From contig OX485803.1 of the NCBI GenBank assembly GCA_950295325.1, forward strand, positions 18,726,001 through 18,790,000: a stretch of 64,000 nt of DNA, given 5' to 3'. Below are positions 31,090-43,569 of this stretch, one piece after another (within the stretch, counting starts at the first letter, position 1; every line of letters begins with the position of its first letter). The position numbers were made by a program, and so were the translations under genes. The notes under the pieces were generated by a model. The model saw only the letters and a list, made by a program, of their open reading frames with translations, was not told the origin of the DNA and searched no databases. This stretch comes from Polytrichum commune. Taxonomy: Eukaryota; Streptophyta; Polytrichopsida; Polytrichales; Polytrichaceae.

Positions 31090-33095
31090 ATTTCATGTTA
31101 GAGTCCAAGTCCCATAAACGTGGGGTCTGAAACAACCCGTGATGGACCTTCCTAATTGACTAAAATTTGGATCCAACCTCGATGATTGGTTTCTCAAACT
31201 AGGAGGATTTATTTATTGAATTGGAGCCCAAACAAGAACACCACTTCATTTTCTTTTCCATACTTTTAGCTCCCACCTTAGGACATGGATTTATACTTAT
31301 TTTGTTGACTAGTTAGTAAAATTCTTCAATAACAATGTTACTTTGATCTTAGACCTTAAATATGAACACATTCTAAATCCTACGAACCTATGTAGTACCG
31401 ACTACAAACTTCAACCTAATTCCATCTCATTCTTGACATGCCTACAAAATGAAATCTTGATTCATGGCACCTACCACGAGGGTTGCAGTAAAAGCTTGCC
31501 CCTGCTAGGTTTTCTTGTGTGATATTCTATAATTGGGTCTCACCAAACTATACCAAGGTATTTGACCTTGATTTACACGTGAATGTGACTTTGAAAATAA
31601 TAATAACTAGGGTCTACGTTTTCTTCTTCTTCTTCTTATTATTATATTTTTTGGTAATTCCACCCTCCCCCATGATAGGGATCATGAAAATTTATTTGGA
31701 GGGATGGGATGCATGTTCCCAACACCTACAGTTGTGGAGGATGAATACATTCATTCCCATTTCAACCTCAAGGATCACTATGTTACATTGATATAAAAGG
31801 CTGCAAATTATACTACATTGTTTATAGTAATTATTGTCACTTGCATAATAATATTACTTATGGTGTGATGACACTTATGTTAGGCTACACTTATGGTAAA
31901 AGTTGATCATTAGTGTAATCTCGTGACATTTCATGTCAATTTGTCTGCTTTACCTTGGCATTAGTATCCTCATATTACTAATAGGTCTATACCTAGGTTA
32001 CACAATGGTCAACAAGTTTATTATAAGTGTAAACACACTTGGCATTTATATGCTAAATAACATACTCCTCTTGCATACAAAATTGTAATGACGTTGTACT
32101 TATAATATTAGTGTGCTCATCCATGTCTTCCTCTCAAACGTGAAACTCCAATGCGCTAGGCTAAATACCATACTCTAAATTTTTATGCATTTAAAAAAAT
32201 TCCTTCTATTCACAGATCATCTAATGTTGACAATTAGTGGACGGCAAAATTTTTTTTGGGTTCATGACGGCATATTGAACTGAAATAGTAAGGTGAGTTT
32301 TTCCTTTTAAAACAAAAACTTGAGAAACATGCGCCCAAAAATCCAACGAAACGATGTGGTTTGGTGAGTCAATGCCAACCCTGCATCAGAATCCATGCAT
32401 GCCAACTGATGTTGGCGCCAACACATCAACCGTGATAGCTCCTCCCTTGTGACCTAGCCCTAATTTCAAGGAAAATATCACATCCTATCGTCAACTTTAA
32501 ATTTGGATACAACAAACAGACAACGAATTGGCATTTCTCAGTTTACATCGTGCAATCAACATGTAGACACTCACAAAACCTCCCAAAAAAACACCATGGT
32601 AGACGTGACACTAATAGGCATCTCAACATTTGGTTTAGACCGTTCACCAATTTTGTATATGACACTATACACCATAAACAATCTACAAACTGAAGCTAAT
32701 AAAACACTAATCTATAGGGGCACATATTTTATGCATCTTCAATTGTAAGGTAGGTGTTGGGAACCAAAATGCGGAGGGGTGGGGACGGGTCATATACTAC
32801 ATCAATAATTGTTCAGTCGCATAAATAAGTATTGTGTATTTGTTATCTATTATCAAGCCTTTGACATAAGATAAGTAAGCTTTGAAGCTCACTTCCATGC
32901 CTAACCTCGGCGTCAACTCGACACTTTAGCCTCAATTTGTATGTCGAACCCCCATCCCCCGTGGCCCACCCAACTCCCCAAGGAAATTGGAACAATGTTA
33001 TGGAGTTGTTGTTCTTTGGGTTATTTGTGTGTCTTTAAGGCAGGAGCACCTTAAACCAAGACAACATCCAAAACCAACACCCTCGAAATCTTGCA
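31090..33095. other. no gene seen
   Basis: AT-rich DNA with a few short frames and no recognisable protein. Blocks at about 31850-32110 distantly resemble 35980-36300 (shared GTGACACTT, CTTGGCATNAGTAT and CACAATGG words), pointing to an old dispersed repeat. Confidence 0.4.
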
Positions 33096-33101
33096 CAATA
33101 A

Positions 33102-33485
33102 GGGCCGGTTCACACTATGGCCAAACTTTGAGAGGAGAAGCGTTTGGACCAATGAAAATGCAGAAATGTCCAAAGTCCGTCCTCTCGGCCTTCACATTAG
33201 AGGCCGAAGTCCAAAGGACGTCGCTCCAAAAGAGCCTAGGTGGCAACACTTTTAGGAAGTTATGGCGCCAAGAGTTCGGCCTCTTGAGCAAAGTTTGGGT
33301 TGAGCAAATTGCTCGACCCAAACTTCCGTCGAGAGGCCGAACTTTTTTTTCATTAAAATATCCGAAATCTGATAGTGGATTATTTTAATATACTTTTTTC
33401 AGCCCAAAGGCTTCTCCTCTCGACATAGTTTGGTCCAGAAAAGTGACGCTTCTCCTCTCGACTTGGGCATAGTGTGAACCGGCCC
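33102..33485 (-). mobile_element. PIF/Harbinger-type MITE, family D copy 2
   Basis: A 384-bp inverse copy of 28358-28742, with the same GGGCCGGTTCACACTATG ends and exact TAA target duplications at 33099-33101 and 33486-33488. The orientation is opposite to copy 1, judged from the asymmetric interior. No coding capacity. Confidence 0.9.
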
Positions 33486-33489
33486 TAAG

Positions 33490-34188
33490 TACATGCTGGT
33501 TTTGAGAACGTTCACCTTGTGAACATCATGCCCCCTTGACGGTTTTGGGTGCCAACACCATTTTCACTCGAAACAATGATATTTATTTCAAAATTGGAAG
33601 AAAAGAAAAGAAAATACTTTAGTATAAATAGTCTAATTTTTTCCCTATGTATTATTTACAATTCATACAATTGCCACATGTATTCCAAATACCTTGACTT
33701 CTCGGTCGGTTTAAGGTGCTCCTACCTTACCTTATCTCAATTCCAATACTAAATTCGTTGGAATCCGGAATTGACTCACTTGAAGTGATGGGTGACACGC
33801 TCTTAGAATGAGCAAGCATGCATTGCCACCACGAAGAAGCAGTTGACTCCGAACAAAGTGGGAATAAAGTCAGAATTAGAGACACGAATAACTAATAATT
33901 CTATGCTCTTGTTGTTTAAAATTAACACAGATGGAATGATACTTTAAACAACTTTTTTATTTTATTTTAACACTCATCCTCTGCAGCAGTATCGGTCTCA
34001 TCATATAGAGGTTCCTAAATTCTAAGCTTCACCTACTAACTTAACCAAACATCGGAGTGAGGTAAGGTAGAGGAGTGAGTACTAGGCGGATTGGGCTCCA
34101 CCTGCATCATGTACTTTTTAGTAGTACTAACTTATCTTATTTAATAAGTGGACCGGAAGCTTCGGCCACGGGGGGGGGGGGGGGGGGA
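33490..34188. other. no gene seen; ends in an 18-base poly-G run
   Basis: AT-rich unassigned DNA. G18 at 34170-34187 is the longest homopolymer in the window and directly abuts the first unit of the tandem array that follows. Confidence 0.6.
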
Positions 34189-35535
34189 ATTGTCGCACCC
34201 AAGCCTAAGGGTGCGGAATTCCCATGTCGGCGGCTCGTCCGCTAGATTCTAGATAATAGTCGGTTGGAGGTATTCTCATGTAGGATAAGCACAACCTGCC
34301 AACCAACCACATTCTGGGGACCTGCTGGAATGTGGAGGGCCATGGATATGGGCTGCTGGACTTTTAGGTTCCCATTGAAAGTGCTTTATAGCCTGAACAT
34401 GCCGGAAGGATCTGAAGATCGATGGTCTAAAACCCCATCCTTGGTAACCTAGAGGAAGATTGTCGCACACGAGCCTAAGGGTGCGGCGTTCCCATGTCGG
34501 TCGCTCGCCCACTAGATTCTAGATAATAGTTGGTTGGAGGTGTTCTCATGAAGGATAAGCACAAGCTCCCAACCAACCACATTTTGGGGGCATGCTAGAA
34601 TGTGGACGGCCTTCGACATGGGCTGCTAGACTTTTAGGTTCCCTTTGAAAGTATTTTATAACCTAAAAATGCGGAAAGGATTTGAAGATCGATGGTTTAA
34701 AACCCCATCCTTGGTAACCGAGAGGGGGATTGTCGCACACGAGCCTAAGGGTGGGCTTCCATGTCGGTTGCTCACCTATTAGATTCTAGATAATAGTGGG
34801 TTGGAGGTATTCTCGTGTAGGATATGCACAAGCTACCAACCAAGCACATTTTGGGGGCATGCTAGAATGTCGAGGGCCATCAACATGGGTTGTTGGACTT
34901 TTAGGTTCCCATTGAAAGTACTTTGTAGCCCAAAAATGGCGGAAGGATTTGAAGATCGATGGTCTAAAACACCATCCTTGGTAACCTAGAGGGGGATTGT
35001 CGCACACGAGTGTAAGGGTGCATCGTTCCGATGTCGGCAGCTCGCCCACTAGATTCTAGATAATAGTTGGTTGGAGGTGTTCTCATGAAGGATAAGCGCA
35101 AGCTCCCAACCAACCACATTTTGGGGGCATGCTAGAATGTGGAGGGCCATCGACATGGGCTGCTAGACTTTTAGGTTCCCATTGAAAGTACTTTATAGCC
35201 CAAAAATGGCGGAAGGATTTGAAGATCGATGGTCTAAAACACCATCCTTGGTGACCTCGAGGGGGATTGTCGCACACGGGCGTAAGGGTGCGGCGTTCCC
35301 ATGTTGGTTGCTCGCCCACTAGATTCTAGATAATAGTTGGTTGGAGGTGTTCTCATGAAGGATAAGCGCAAGCTCCCAATCAACCACATTTTCGGGGCAT
35401 GCTAGAATGTGGATGGCCTTCGACATGGGCTGCTAGACTTTTAGGTTCCCTTTGAAAGCATTTTATAACCTAAAAATGCTAAAAGGATTTGAAGATCGAT
35501 GGTTTAAAACCCATCCTTTGGTAATGTGGTGGAGG
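34189..35535. repeat. five-unit tandem array, ~270-bp period
   Basis: Units begin with ATTGTCGCAC at 34189, 34459, 34729, 34996 and 35266, giving periods of 270, 270, 267 and 270. Each contains TAGATTCTAGATAATAGT, GGTTGGAGGT, CCAAC..CACATT, GGGCTGCT, CTTTTAGGTTCCC, GAAGATCGATGGT and CATCCTTGGTAAC. Unit borders read GAGGGGGATTGTCGCACAC, which resembles a polypurine tract joined to an LTR start (TGTCGC). The array may therefore derive from LTR-end sequence amplified in tandem. The last unit fades near 35535. Confidence 0.9.
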
Positions 35536-35539
35536 AGGA

Positions 35540-36690
35540 TGTTAGTAGGTGGACCCAGATTAGAGAAGAGTAGCAAGTTGGCACATACCCTACCCCACCA
35601 AATTTCACCTACATTTAGGCGAGTTTGTCCTTAATCCCACTAAAATCTAGTGAGTAAACGGCCTACGTGGAAAGTTAAACTAAGTTACCTTACCTCTCAT
35701 GCACCTGACGTAAAAAGGAAAAACATTCGCCCGCTATAGCTTTGTGGCGTCATTCATCCCTAAAAATTATTTTTGGCTATTTTCAACACGATTTATGGTA
35801 GTTAGTGTCATTTCTTATTTGATACTATGCAAGGTTATATCTTCTAACTATATAATTCAAGCTATACAAACCAAAATTAATAAATACATTGTATGGACAA
35901 TTTGTAACATATATGACTTTGCTTTGTAAAGTTTTCATTCATAGTAGAAGGTTATAGAACTTCGTAACTTTGTATAGTAAGTGACACTAAATACCATAAA
36001 CAATGTAGACTTCACCGTTAACAACTTCATCACAAGTGTCACCTCAAGTCACTTGGAGTTCGAGTGCACTTACTTGTATCTTGGCATGAGTATGTTCAAT
36101 GGTGTAATGAGGGTGATGCATGTATTACATAATGGCCTAGAAGTTGAGTAAAATACAGAGAATGTTATTTGGGATGAGTATGTGCAAGAGTATATTCCTT
36201 CTTGCACGCTAAAATGCAAACACATGACACTTTTCATTTGTATGCTCAATTAAATATTCCCCTTGAATATCAAAACTCAAACTATCATCTAAAGTATCCC
36301 AATGAGCTACGCTAAATGTCATAGTGTAAATAATTTTACACTTAAAAAAAGTAAAAATGATGACGGATAGTATCATATTGACAATTAGCAAAGATGATAT
36401 CGAGAACTCTAGGCATCTAGTTTTGGCCCTTTGCAAATCATGTACATGGTCACTAAATACCATGAATGGTGTAGTTCAAGGTCTTTGAAACTAAACCTTC
36501 CACGCCTATTATTTTGGTTTACTACTCGGATTTACACATTGTTGTAGTTTCTTACTACGAGCATCGATTTTGTCACCATAGTAGATAAAAATATGTTTCT
36601 TAGTGTGCATAATATTTATATAAGACATATGAGTAAAGATTGAAGATATCAATACACAGTTATAGCAGCACCTACCTCCAAAATAAATAA
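35540..36690. other. no gene seen
   Basis: AT-rich unassigned DNA; only a faint resemblance of 35980-36300 to 31850-32110. Confidence 0.45.
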
Positions 36691-36692
36691 TT

Positions 36693-36945
36693 AATAACCA
36701 ACGTTGGGCAATCCGACATGACTTTGAGCCCATTGGCTCCACCCTATTCAAGAATCCTCTTGGTGTGTGGTGGGGTTTACTACCTACCTTGCGGTGGGTG
36801 AGCTCTTGGTTTCCTACCCACCTTGTTATTTTTTTTTCCATTGGGTTCAGAGAAGATTTCACAATGAGAATCGAACTGCCAACCACTCCATTCGGAAATG
36901 GGTACCCCTCAACTATCACCCAGTAGTTTAGGGTCATCTCAGACC
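36693..36945 (-). mobile_element. tRNA-derived SINE, copy 2
   Basis: Minus-strand A-box-like segment at 36907-36922 and B box with GTTCGATTCTC at 36866-36880. The body ends in GGATTGCCCAACGTTGGTTA and is followed by an AT-rich tail at 36680-36692. It is the most complete of the three copies and aligns with 28997-29240. Confidence 0.75.
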
Positions 36946-36949
36946 TCTA

Positions 36950-37800
36950 CCTCCAAGTGCTAAACCACATTATTAATTGTGGAAGATGTATGATTATGAC
37001 TTGTTATTGTGAATTGTGAGTTAGCATGGGTAGAAATTAATACCCATGTACTTTATGTGTGGGCTCAAAATAGGTTGGTTCACAAATCATACTTCTTTTT
37101 GTTTAAATATGCAATCCAAGACATTTAACAAATATTGAAATTCTACTATTAAATTACTAGTTATTTGGCGTTGTATTTTTCTAGCTCATAGTGATTTATC
37201 TCATGTACAAGACATTGGTTTTGTATTCTTAGTATTGAACATATGATACACCAAATTCAAGAATGAAGGGAATAAGAAAACTTATATTCATCGAAACTAT
37301 TGTGGTGTGCCAAAATTGTAGTGCCCATAATAATAGTTGTGAGAGGGTGCAATTTTGGTGTCATTTAAATTACTTGACATCTTGACTACATGCTACGTTA
37401 GCCGAAGCATCGAATGTGATAACTCAATCTCACCCCATAGTTGTAGTGCCCTACATACACTCCCACCACAACCTAGTTCAATCATGTTTGTGAGTATGAT
37501 ATGTGCGCCTCAATTCAACACTACACTAACACTTGAAATTTTGCATGGCATTAAAATTGATGTGACATATTAATCACAATCGTCTTTGTTGCGAATTGTC
37601 GTCTTGCAATATGCAGTGGTTTATTTTGACGAATCCATCTTCATTTCATGTTATGGGTGACTCAAAAATTTTCCCCTTTCAAACGATGGATTGACAAAAT
37701 CTTAATCTTTCACATTTTTTGGAATAAAAAATGTATAGAAGCTTGAACTTGTAATATTTAATCCAAACTAGGGAACCTCCGATTGTTCGTGTTGCGTCAT
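36950..37800. other. no gene seen
   Basis: AT-rich unassigned DNA; the ORF at 37355-37573 has no recognisable similarity. Confidence 0.45.
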
Positions 37801-37804
37801 AACT

Positions 37805-39565
37805 CAAATACCACAGTCCAATCCATATTATCCAACGCTATTCCGCATAATGATACGCGCATCAAAGCATGCAAATGTCAAACTTCAATAAAGTTTGCAT
37901 GCGACTCTTGTTAGCATTTTGTTTTGAAAATCCCAATTCACATGTTGTAATATTTGAGAGGATGACAAATACAGACTGCCAAAGTTTCATGAGATGTGAC
38001 CAATTGGTATACCTCTCATTGATGCCCCACAAAATTGCTTGCCATGCCTCATAGAATGATTGGTGTTCACATTCATACCTCAAAGTTTTTACAATGTTTC
38101 CACAATGTTTTAAACAAGAAAAAAAAAATACATGGCTACAAGATATGTTGGAAGAAAACACGTAATGTATCACTCATAGGTGGGGCATTCTATAGGATTT
38201 CTATGCGCCACATGTTGTAGAGGAATGTTTGTTCATGTGCAAGGCATTGATTAAAGGTTCCTTAAAATTACAAGATTCTCTTAAACGAGCAGTTTGCTTG
38301 CACCCTATCAATACTTATATTTCCCATGCCAATGCAATTTATTGTCATCTATATTCCGTTTAAGTAATTAAGTAATCTATATCCATACATATTATTGCAA
38401 AAAATGCTTGCTTGAGGATCATATTACAAAACATACCAACACTATTTGACCACATAATACAGTCTTAAAACAAAACAATGATTCCCATGTCAATAGAATA
38501 AAATTGTCCATTACGACTAACTGTTACGACTTGGCCATTGTGAATCATGGCGAGAAAATGCATAAATACATTATTTAGGTTGTCAACCAAAGGGCCAGAA
38601 TTCATAATAAATGATTGTAATGGAGAGTTTTCTTCCTTCGTGTGTTTACATAGTAGACCTAATAAATTATTTTAACCACGAACACTACAAATTCCATACT
38701 TGCAACTGGTTGAACCGAAGCATGAAGAAGACAAACACTTGCAAATATATCATTCTAATACATCAAACAAAACACCTGCATATCACACTTACATATCATA
38801 CACAACCATGTAAACATTTAAAATATCATACATCTATGAATTACAAAAGTGCCTATGTATTTACAAAAAATTAAAAATTAAATCCCTAGGATCCTAAACT
38901 CCAGCCCCTATATTCTTTCTACTAGAAAGTAATGCCTTGCATGTTATACATGTCTACTTTACTTGTAATGGGATTTTCTACTTTCAACATACCCTTCATT
39001 ATTTGGAATTCTTTTATAATTTTTATTCCAAATGAAGTTAATCCTCCCTATATTATGCCGCTTGTCATTTATAAATTGCACTAATTGCCCCACCCGAGAA
39101 TAAACTCAAGCAACTTGGCTCTACTTGCATCACTGTCAACCACAATTCATCCAAATTTTATGATCAATCTCTTCAACCATTGCTTTGACATACTAGTTAT
39201 ACAAACTTCTTCACCAGTTGGATAATACTTTAGACTAAAATGTTTTCATGCATAGAAAACAAGTAAATTAGGAAACCTTTCGTTCAAGCTATCCACAATA
39301 ACTTGTACATACATAGCTCCCATCATCTTGCATTCTTCTAGTGTGTCCCCATCATTAAAAAATAAATAAAATCATTTGTGACGCACAGGATGATATGTGC
39401 CTTCAACAACATCATTTGGCCTTCATCTCTACACACCACCCACCCAAATTTTTGGCTGATTGTCAAAAATTAGTTCTATGACCACATCAAAAATGTATCT
39501 TCATAATAGAAATTGATGAATCCAAAGTGGATCCAATTGCTACAATATGAACCAAGTCATGTTGT
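37805..39565 (-). pseudogene. decayed hAT-like transposase
   Basis: Minus-strand translation shows two coding blocks in transposase order. The N-proximal block (about 39560 down to 38905) reads IELIFDNQPKIWVGG, DVVEGTYHPVRHK, then FNDGDTLEECKMMGAMYV and VDSLNERFPNLL, with KHFSLKYYPTGEE and MSKQWLKRLI further on. The C-terminal block (about 38175 down to 37805, ORF 37862-38173) reads LMKLWQSVFVIL, TTCELGFSKQNANKSR and DARIIMRNSV. That block fits the hAT dimerisation region, where a CERGFS-x-xN motif is usual. Stops at several points and a ~700-bp non-coding gap show it is dead. I see no terminal repeats or 8-bp duplications, so the element ends are unknown. A domesticated hAT-like gene is possible but unlikely given the stops. 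Confidence 0.6.
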
Positions 39566-39569
39566 GAGT

Positions 39570-40385
39570 TTCAGTTTGATTTATTTAGCTTCATCAACAC
39601 CTCCACCAACAACTCCACCACAAGATGAAGCATAAGTGTAATGACACCCTTGAAGGCTTACATGTATTCCGAATCAAGCAAATGAACTCAAGTGTCAATA
39701 AGATCCATGAGTTACAAAATATAAATTGCTAGGGGTGTTGTATACACTACAAAATACAAGATTGATTCCATTCCATACCTACTACCTACACCTCATTGTA
39801 TACAAAGATGAAATATTCATGACAATATTGAATTGAATTTCAAGGTTGAGTTGACTATATCTTAAGTTACTATGAACTTTAAGGGCTTACATAGTTATGG
39901 GGTACAACATCGTCTACCCATAATTAAGGGATATACAACACAAAGTTATGGGACCCACTATATAACCCAAAGCCATGGACATGTAGTGGTTGAGGGGACC
40001 TTTGTTTTGATGGGTTGATTTTTGTAAGAATTTGTTTGAATGGTCTTTCCATGTGACGGGTATTTTTTTCTTTTTTCCTTTTCTTTCGATGGGGGTAAGA
40101 CTAATTTCAAACTTTATATGCCTTTCTCTTTGCTTTTGATGGGTGCACAATTAAGCTTTGGCAACATGTGTCATGTGACACCCTCTCAAGTTGCCACCCA
40201 ATAAATTGCAAGATAATTAATGTGTGTGGTCATGAAGGGTGTGGGCCAAATTAAATCATATGCTCAATGAAGTGTTATGCAAACACCTATATTCAAATGA
40301 TATTTGGCAAGGCTTGTAGTTGAGGAAGGACACCAAGAATACACGTGTTACGATGAGATTGGACTGTGTGCTTAAAATAAGCACA
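39570..40385. other. no gene seen
   Basis: AT-rich unassigned DNA. The segment around 40170-40260 (ATGTGACACC...AGTTGCCACC...GTGTGGGCCA) recurs in diverged form at about 41680-41770. Confidence 0.45.
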
Positions 40386-40389
40386 CCTT

Positions 40390-41600
40390 TCTAGGTTTCA
40401 ATAGTAGTTAACACAATCGGGAGGGCAGGTGCGATGATGGCAAAAAGAGGAAGAAGAATCCTCAATTTGACTCTTACAACTTTCGCATCTCAACTTTGAT
40501 TTTGACACTTGAAATGACAACGATCATGATTTATGATTGCCGATTGGATAAGGCAATTCAAGATCCCAACACAATGGGCAAAACTGTATGTGGAGTTTCA
40601 AAGTGTCCATCATAAGCCCACATTCTTAATATTGGTACATAGTTTAGAAGGCATTTTTCCGTCCTAATGTGGTCAATTTTGTTACTTGGATACCCGCATT
40701 TGAGAGGATTATGGCAACGTTTGTAATTAATAATGGACACTAAAAAGACACGTGTGAGGAGGAGACTTAGTTGTGTGCGTTAAATGTAATGACCATATAC
40801 AGTTCAATAGTAAACACCATTGGTAGGGCCTATGTCATTGTTCAATAAAGAGTCAAAGAATATTTAAGTTGGATTTTTGTGACGGCTACCTATGTACCCC
40901 GATTCTAAAACATGAAATGACAATCTTCGTGATCCACAATGCTAGCTAATGAGACAAGCCTCGAGCCGATCGTATGGCCAAAAAATTGGATGCGGAGTTT
41001 GAAGTGCCCATAACATGGCAACATACTTTAAGACATTTGTTTTATGTCTAGAAAGTCATTTCACTTGAGCAATACTACGGTGAGTGGGCCACAAGAGGTC
41101 AATCATTTTCATTGGACACAAGTATTTGAGCAATATGTGGCAAAGGTTGCAATTAAGAATGGACACACAAAAAAGACTTTGTGCTCAAATCATATACACT
41201 ATTCCTTGTTTCATGGACTAGCACAATTGGAAGGGTATATGTGATCATTGAAAAGAGATATAAAATCATCATTTTGACCTCTTATACGTTATGCAACTCT
41301 ATTCCAATTTTGAAACTTGAAATGACAATAGTTATCATTCACAATTGGCAAATTTGATGAGACAATTTCCGAGGAGACTTAATGACCACAAATGTCCATG
41401 GAGTTTAAAAGCGACCACATATATAAGGCGCACATACCTTACCTAAGCAAATAGATTTGTATATATTCAACATGGAATTTGAAGACCTACACAAATGGCA
41501 TAATCCTATTCGGCAATTCGCAATATATGTTACAAATCATCGGCCAAGATTCAACACCTCATAGGCCACTTGAGCTTCTATCTCGCTGCCTATTGAGATA
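40390..41600. repeat. degenerate tandem repeat, ~404-bp period, three units
   Basis: The word GAAATGACAA and its context recur at 40511, 40914 and 41319 (offsets 403 and 405). They are followed each time by a GATTYAYRAT-type segment, a GGAGTTT..AAGTG block and a TGGACAC..AAAAAGAC block. The units are much diverged and contain no open frame of note, so this looks like an old non-coding tandem duplication. Confidence 0.6.
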
Positions 41601-41609
41601 CGTAAACAA

Positions 41610-43060
41610 AATCTTTTGATTTAGTGTGCCATTACACATCTGGTGCGCCATGTTGATTATATCGATCTTCATGACTTGTCATGTAACACCAACTGTCATT
41701 GTAGTTGCCACCATATGATTGCAAGACACTTAATATGGCTTGATGATAAATAGTGTGGGCCACACTAACCTCGATACTTATCTTAGGGTGTCCAAAAATG
41801 TAATGGATGAAAGCACTTCTTAATTTTGAGAAATGGGTATTCTGGAGAACATGCAATTTTCCAAGTCTACCAATTGTTTGATTACATATGATGGTTGTAT
41901 CTTGATAATATGATAAGTTTGGAAAATGAAAAAAATTCAATTATATTATTCAAAGGGTTGAAATTTCAATAATATGACTTTTGAGACATATTTGTCGTAA
42001 TAAAAACGTCCTTGTCACAATCGAAGGCTCTCACAACAAATTGACTATTGGAGGCCTTAGATGAACATATTGAAGTGTAATATGCAACATGAGAGTGAAA
42101 AAATGTTTACCTTATGTAAAATTTGGAATTTTTTTTTGTTGGTATCGTTTGAGGTCGGTGACCACTAGATTTGTTGACTTTTTCTAGCAAGTGTTTTTTT
42201 TAATGTTCATTTTCAAATATATATATATATATATATATTGAAAACATACAAGGTAGTTAGACATAATAAAATGTCAAAATTACACACCATAATGGTTCAT
42301 AAACCAATTACTCATCTTAATTAGTCACTTGTATTTGAGTGATGTCAGTTAGGTGTGGAACTAAGAATGGATTGCACTAATAAGATGTTTGTTTTGAAAG
42401 AGATTGGACTATTTCGTCCAAAACTATTATCCATTCTAAGTCCAAAAGCCAACATATTTAGTTAGGTGGAGGGGCTTACCTAGTTGTTTTTATAATTGCA
42501 GTACTTTTAACTTTGAAACATTGTATTACAAACATAGGAAATTAGAAAATTCCTTCAAATGTTGCTCAAATGTCATGTCACATTTGTGGATCCAAAAACA
42601 AAATTTTAACTCTTAAAGTGAAGTTGAGAATCATGACCATCAATAAAATCAATCCTTTTTAAAATACATTTATCTTACATAACATTGAGCATCATTAGAA
42701 ACCGAGTACATGTGGTGTTCATTCATCAACATCAACGTTGGTTGCATGTCAAGATGTCAACGTCACCATGTGATACTACGCTAGTTGCAAGTTAAGATAA
42801 ATATTCCAAGGCTCCAATCTTTTCCCAATGTCGTATCAACCAACCATGTTAGACTATAGTTTGTTTCCACAATGTCCTCGTTTATATCCATGCTTTCTTG
42901 AATGGTCATCTCCTTATTCCAAGATGTAATGTCGCAACAAGAAATAGAAGTCCACCGATTTCTTTGGTCATTTATGAAACCTCTTGCTCATCATCCCTTC
43001 TAGAATTAGTAGTCTAATTAAGAGGCGTAGTTTGCCATGCTTGATCAAAGAATTTTGCAC
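41610..43060. other. no gene seen; (AT)n tract
   Basis: AT-rich unassigned DNA with an (AT)n microsatellite at about 42218-42239. No coding pattern was recognised. Confidence 0.5.
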
Positions 43061-43066
43061 AAGTGA

Positions 43067-43566
43067 GGGCCACTTCACACACGAGCCAAGAGCCGTGACC
43101 ATGATATTGTGAGAGCCCAAAAGAAAGCGTCTAAAGACCGTCTCAAGGCACTTCCAAAATCATGTAATGTGGTCACGGATCCTCCAGTGTAGCGTGAAGT
43201 CATATGTGACCGGGCCCTAAACTAAATGCTATTTCAATGAATTTCTATTCATGCGGGTCCTCACACATGATAAAATAGAATAAATCAATGGTTGTGAGCG
43301 TTTGGAGTGCCATGGTCTCCCGGTTTTGTGTTGGGCCTACCTCCAAGAAGTGGTTTTTGAAAATAGTCCAAGTGATCATGAAACATGATCCATTGGATGC
43401 CATGTAGGAATCCATGTAAACTTTACATCCATCTCGCATTCACGTACTCCGTTGGTCCCTCAAGTGTAGTGTGAAGCAAACTTGGACTGGCTCCGCCTTT
43501 TTCCACCAATGAGAGTGCTTGAAGTGTGATGGTCATGGGCTCTCAGCCTCGTGTGTGAAGTGGCCC
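43067..43566 (-). mobile_element. PIF/Harbinger-type TIR element, GGGCCACT family single copy
   Basis: A 500-bp element with inverted ends GGGCCACTTCACACACGAG and CTCGTGTGTGAAGTGGCCC, and exact TGA flanking triplets at 43064-43066 and 43567-43569. It matches each arm of the palindromic element at 22067-23453 and shows what the single unit looks like. The 65-codon frame at 43245-43439 (minus) is shared with both arms there, but mismatches change amino acids often, so I do not treat it as a gene. Confidence 0.85.
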
Positions 43567-43569
43567 TGA

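Noticed and set aside
34276-35319. Repeated minus-strand ORFs (MGE-x-PT-x-ER...) in the 270-bp array
   Set aside because: The period is a multiple of three, so any frame open in one unit is open in the others. No start/stop context, domain or likeness to a known protein.
34189-35535. CRISPR-like array
   Set aside because: Units are 270 bp without short direct repeats and unique spacers, and the context is a plant nuclear genome.
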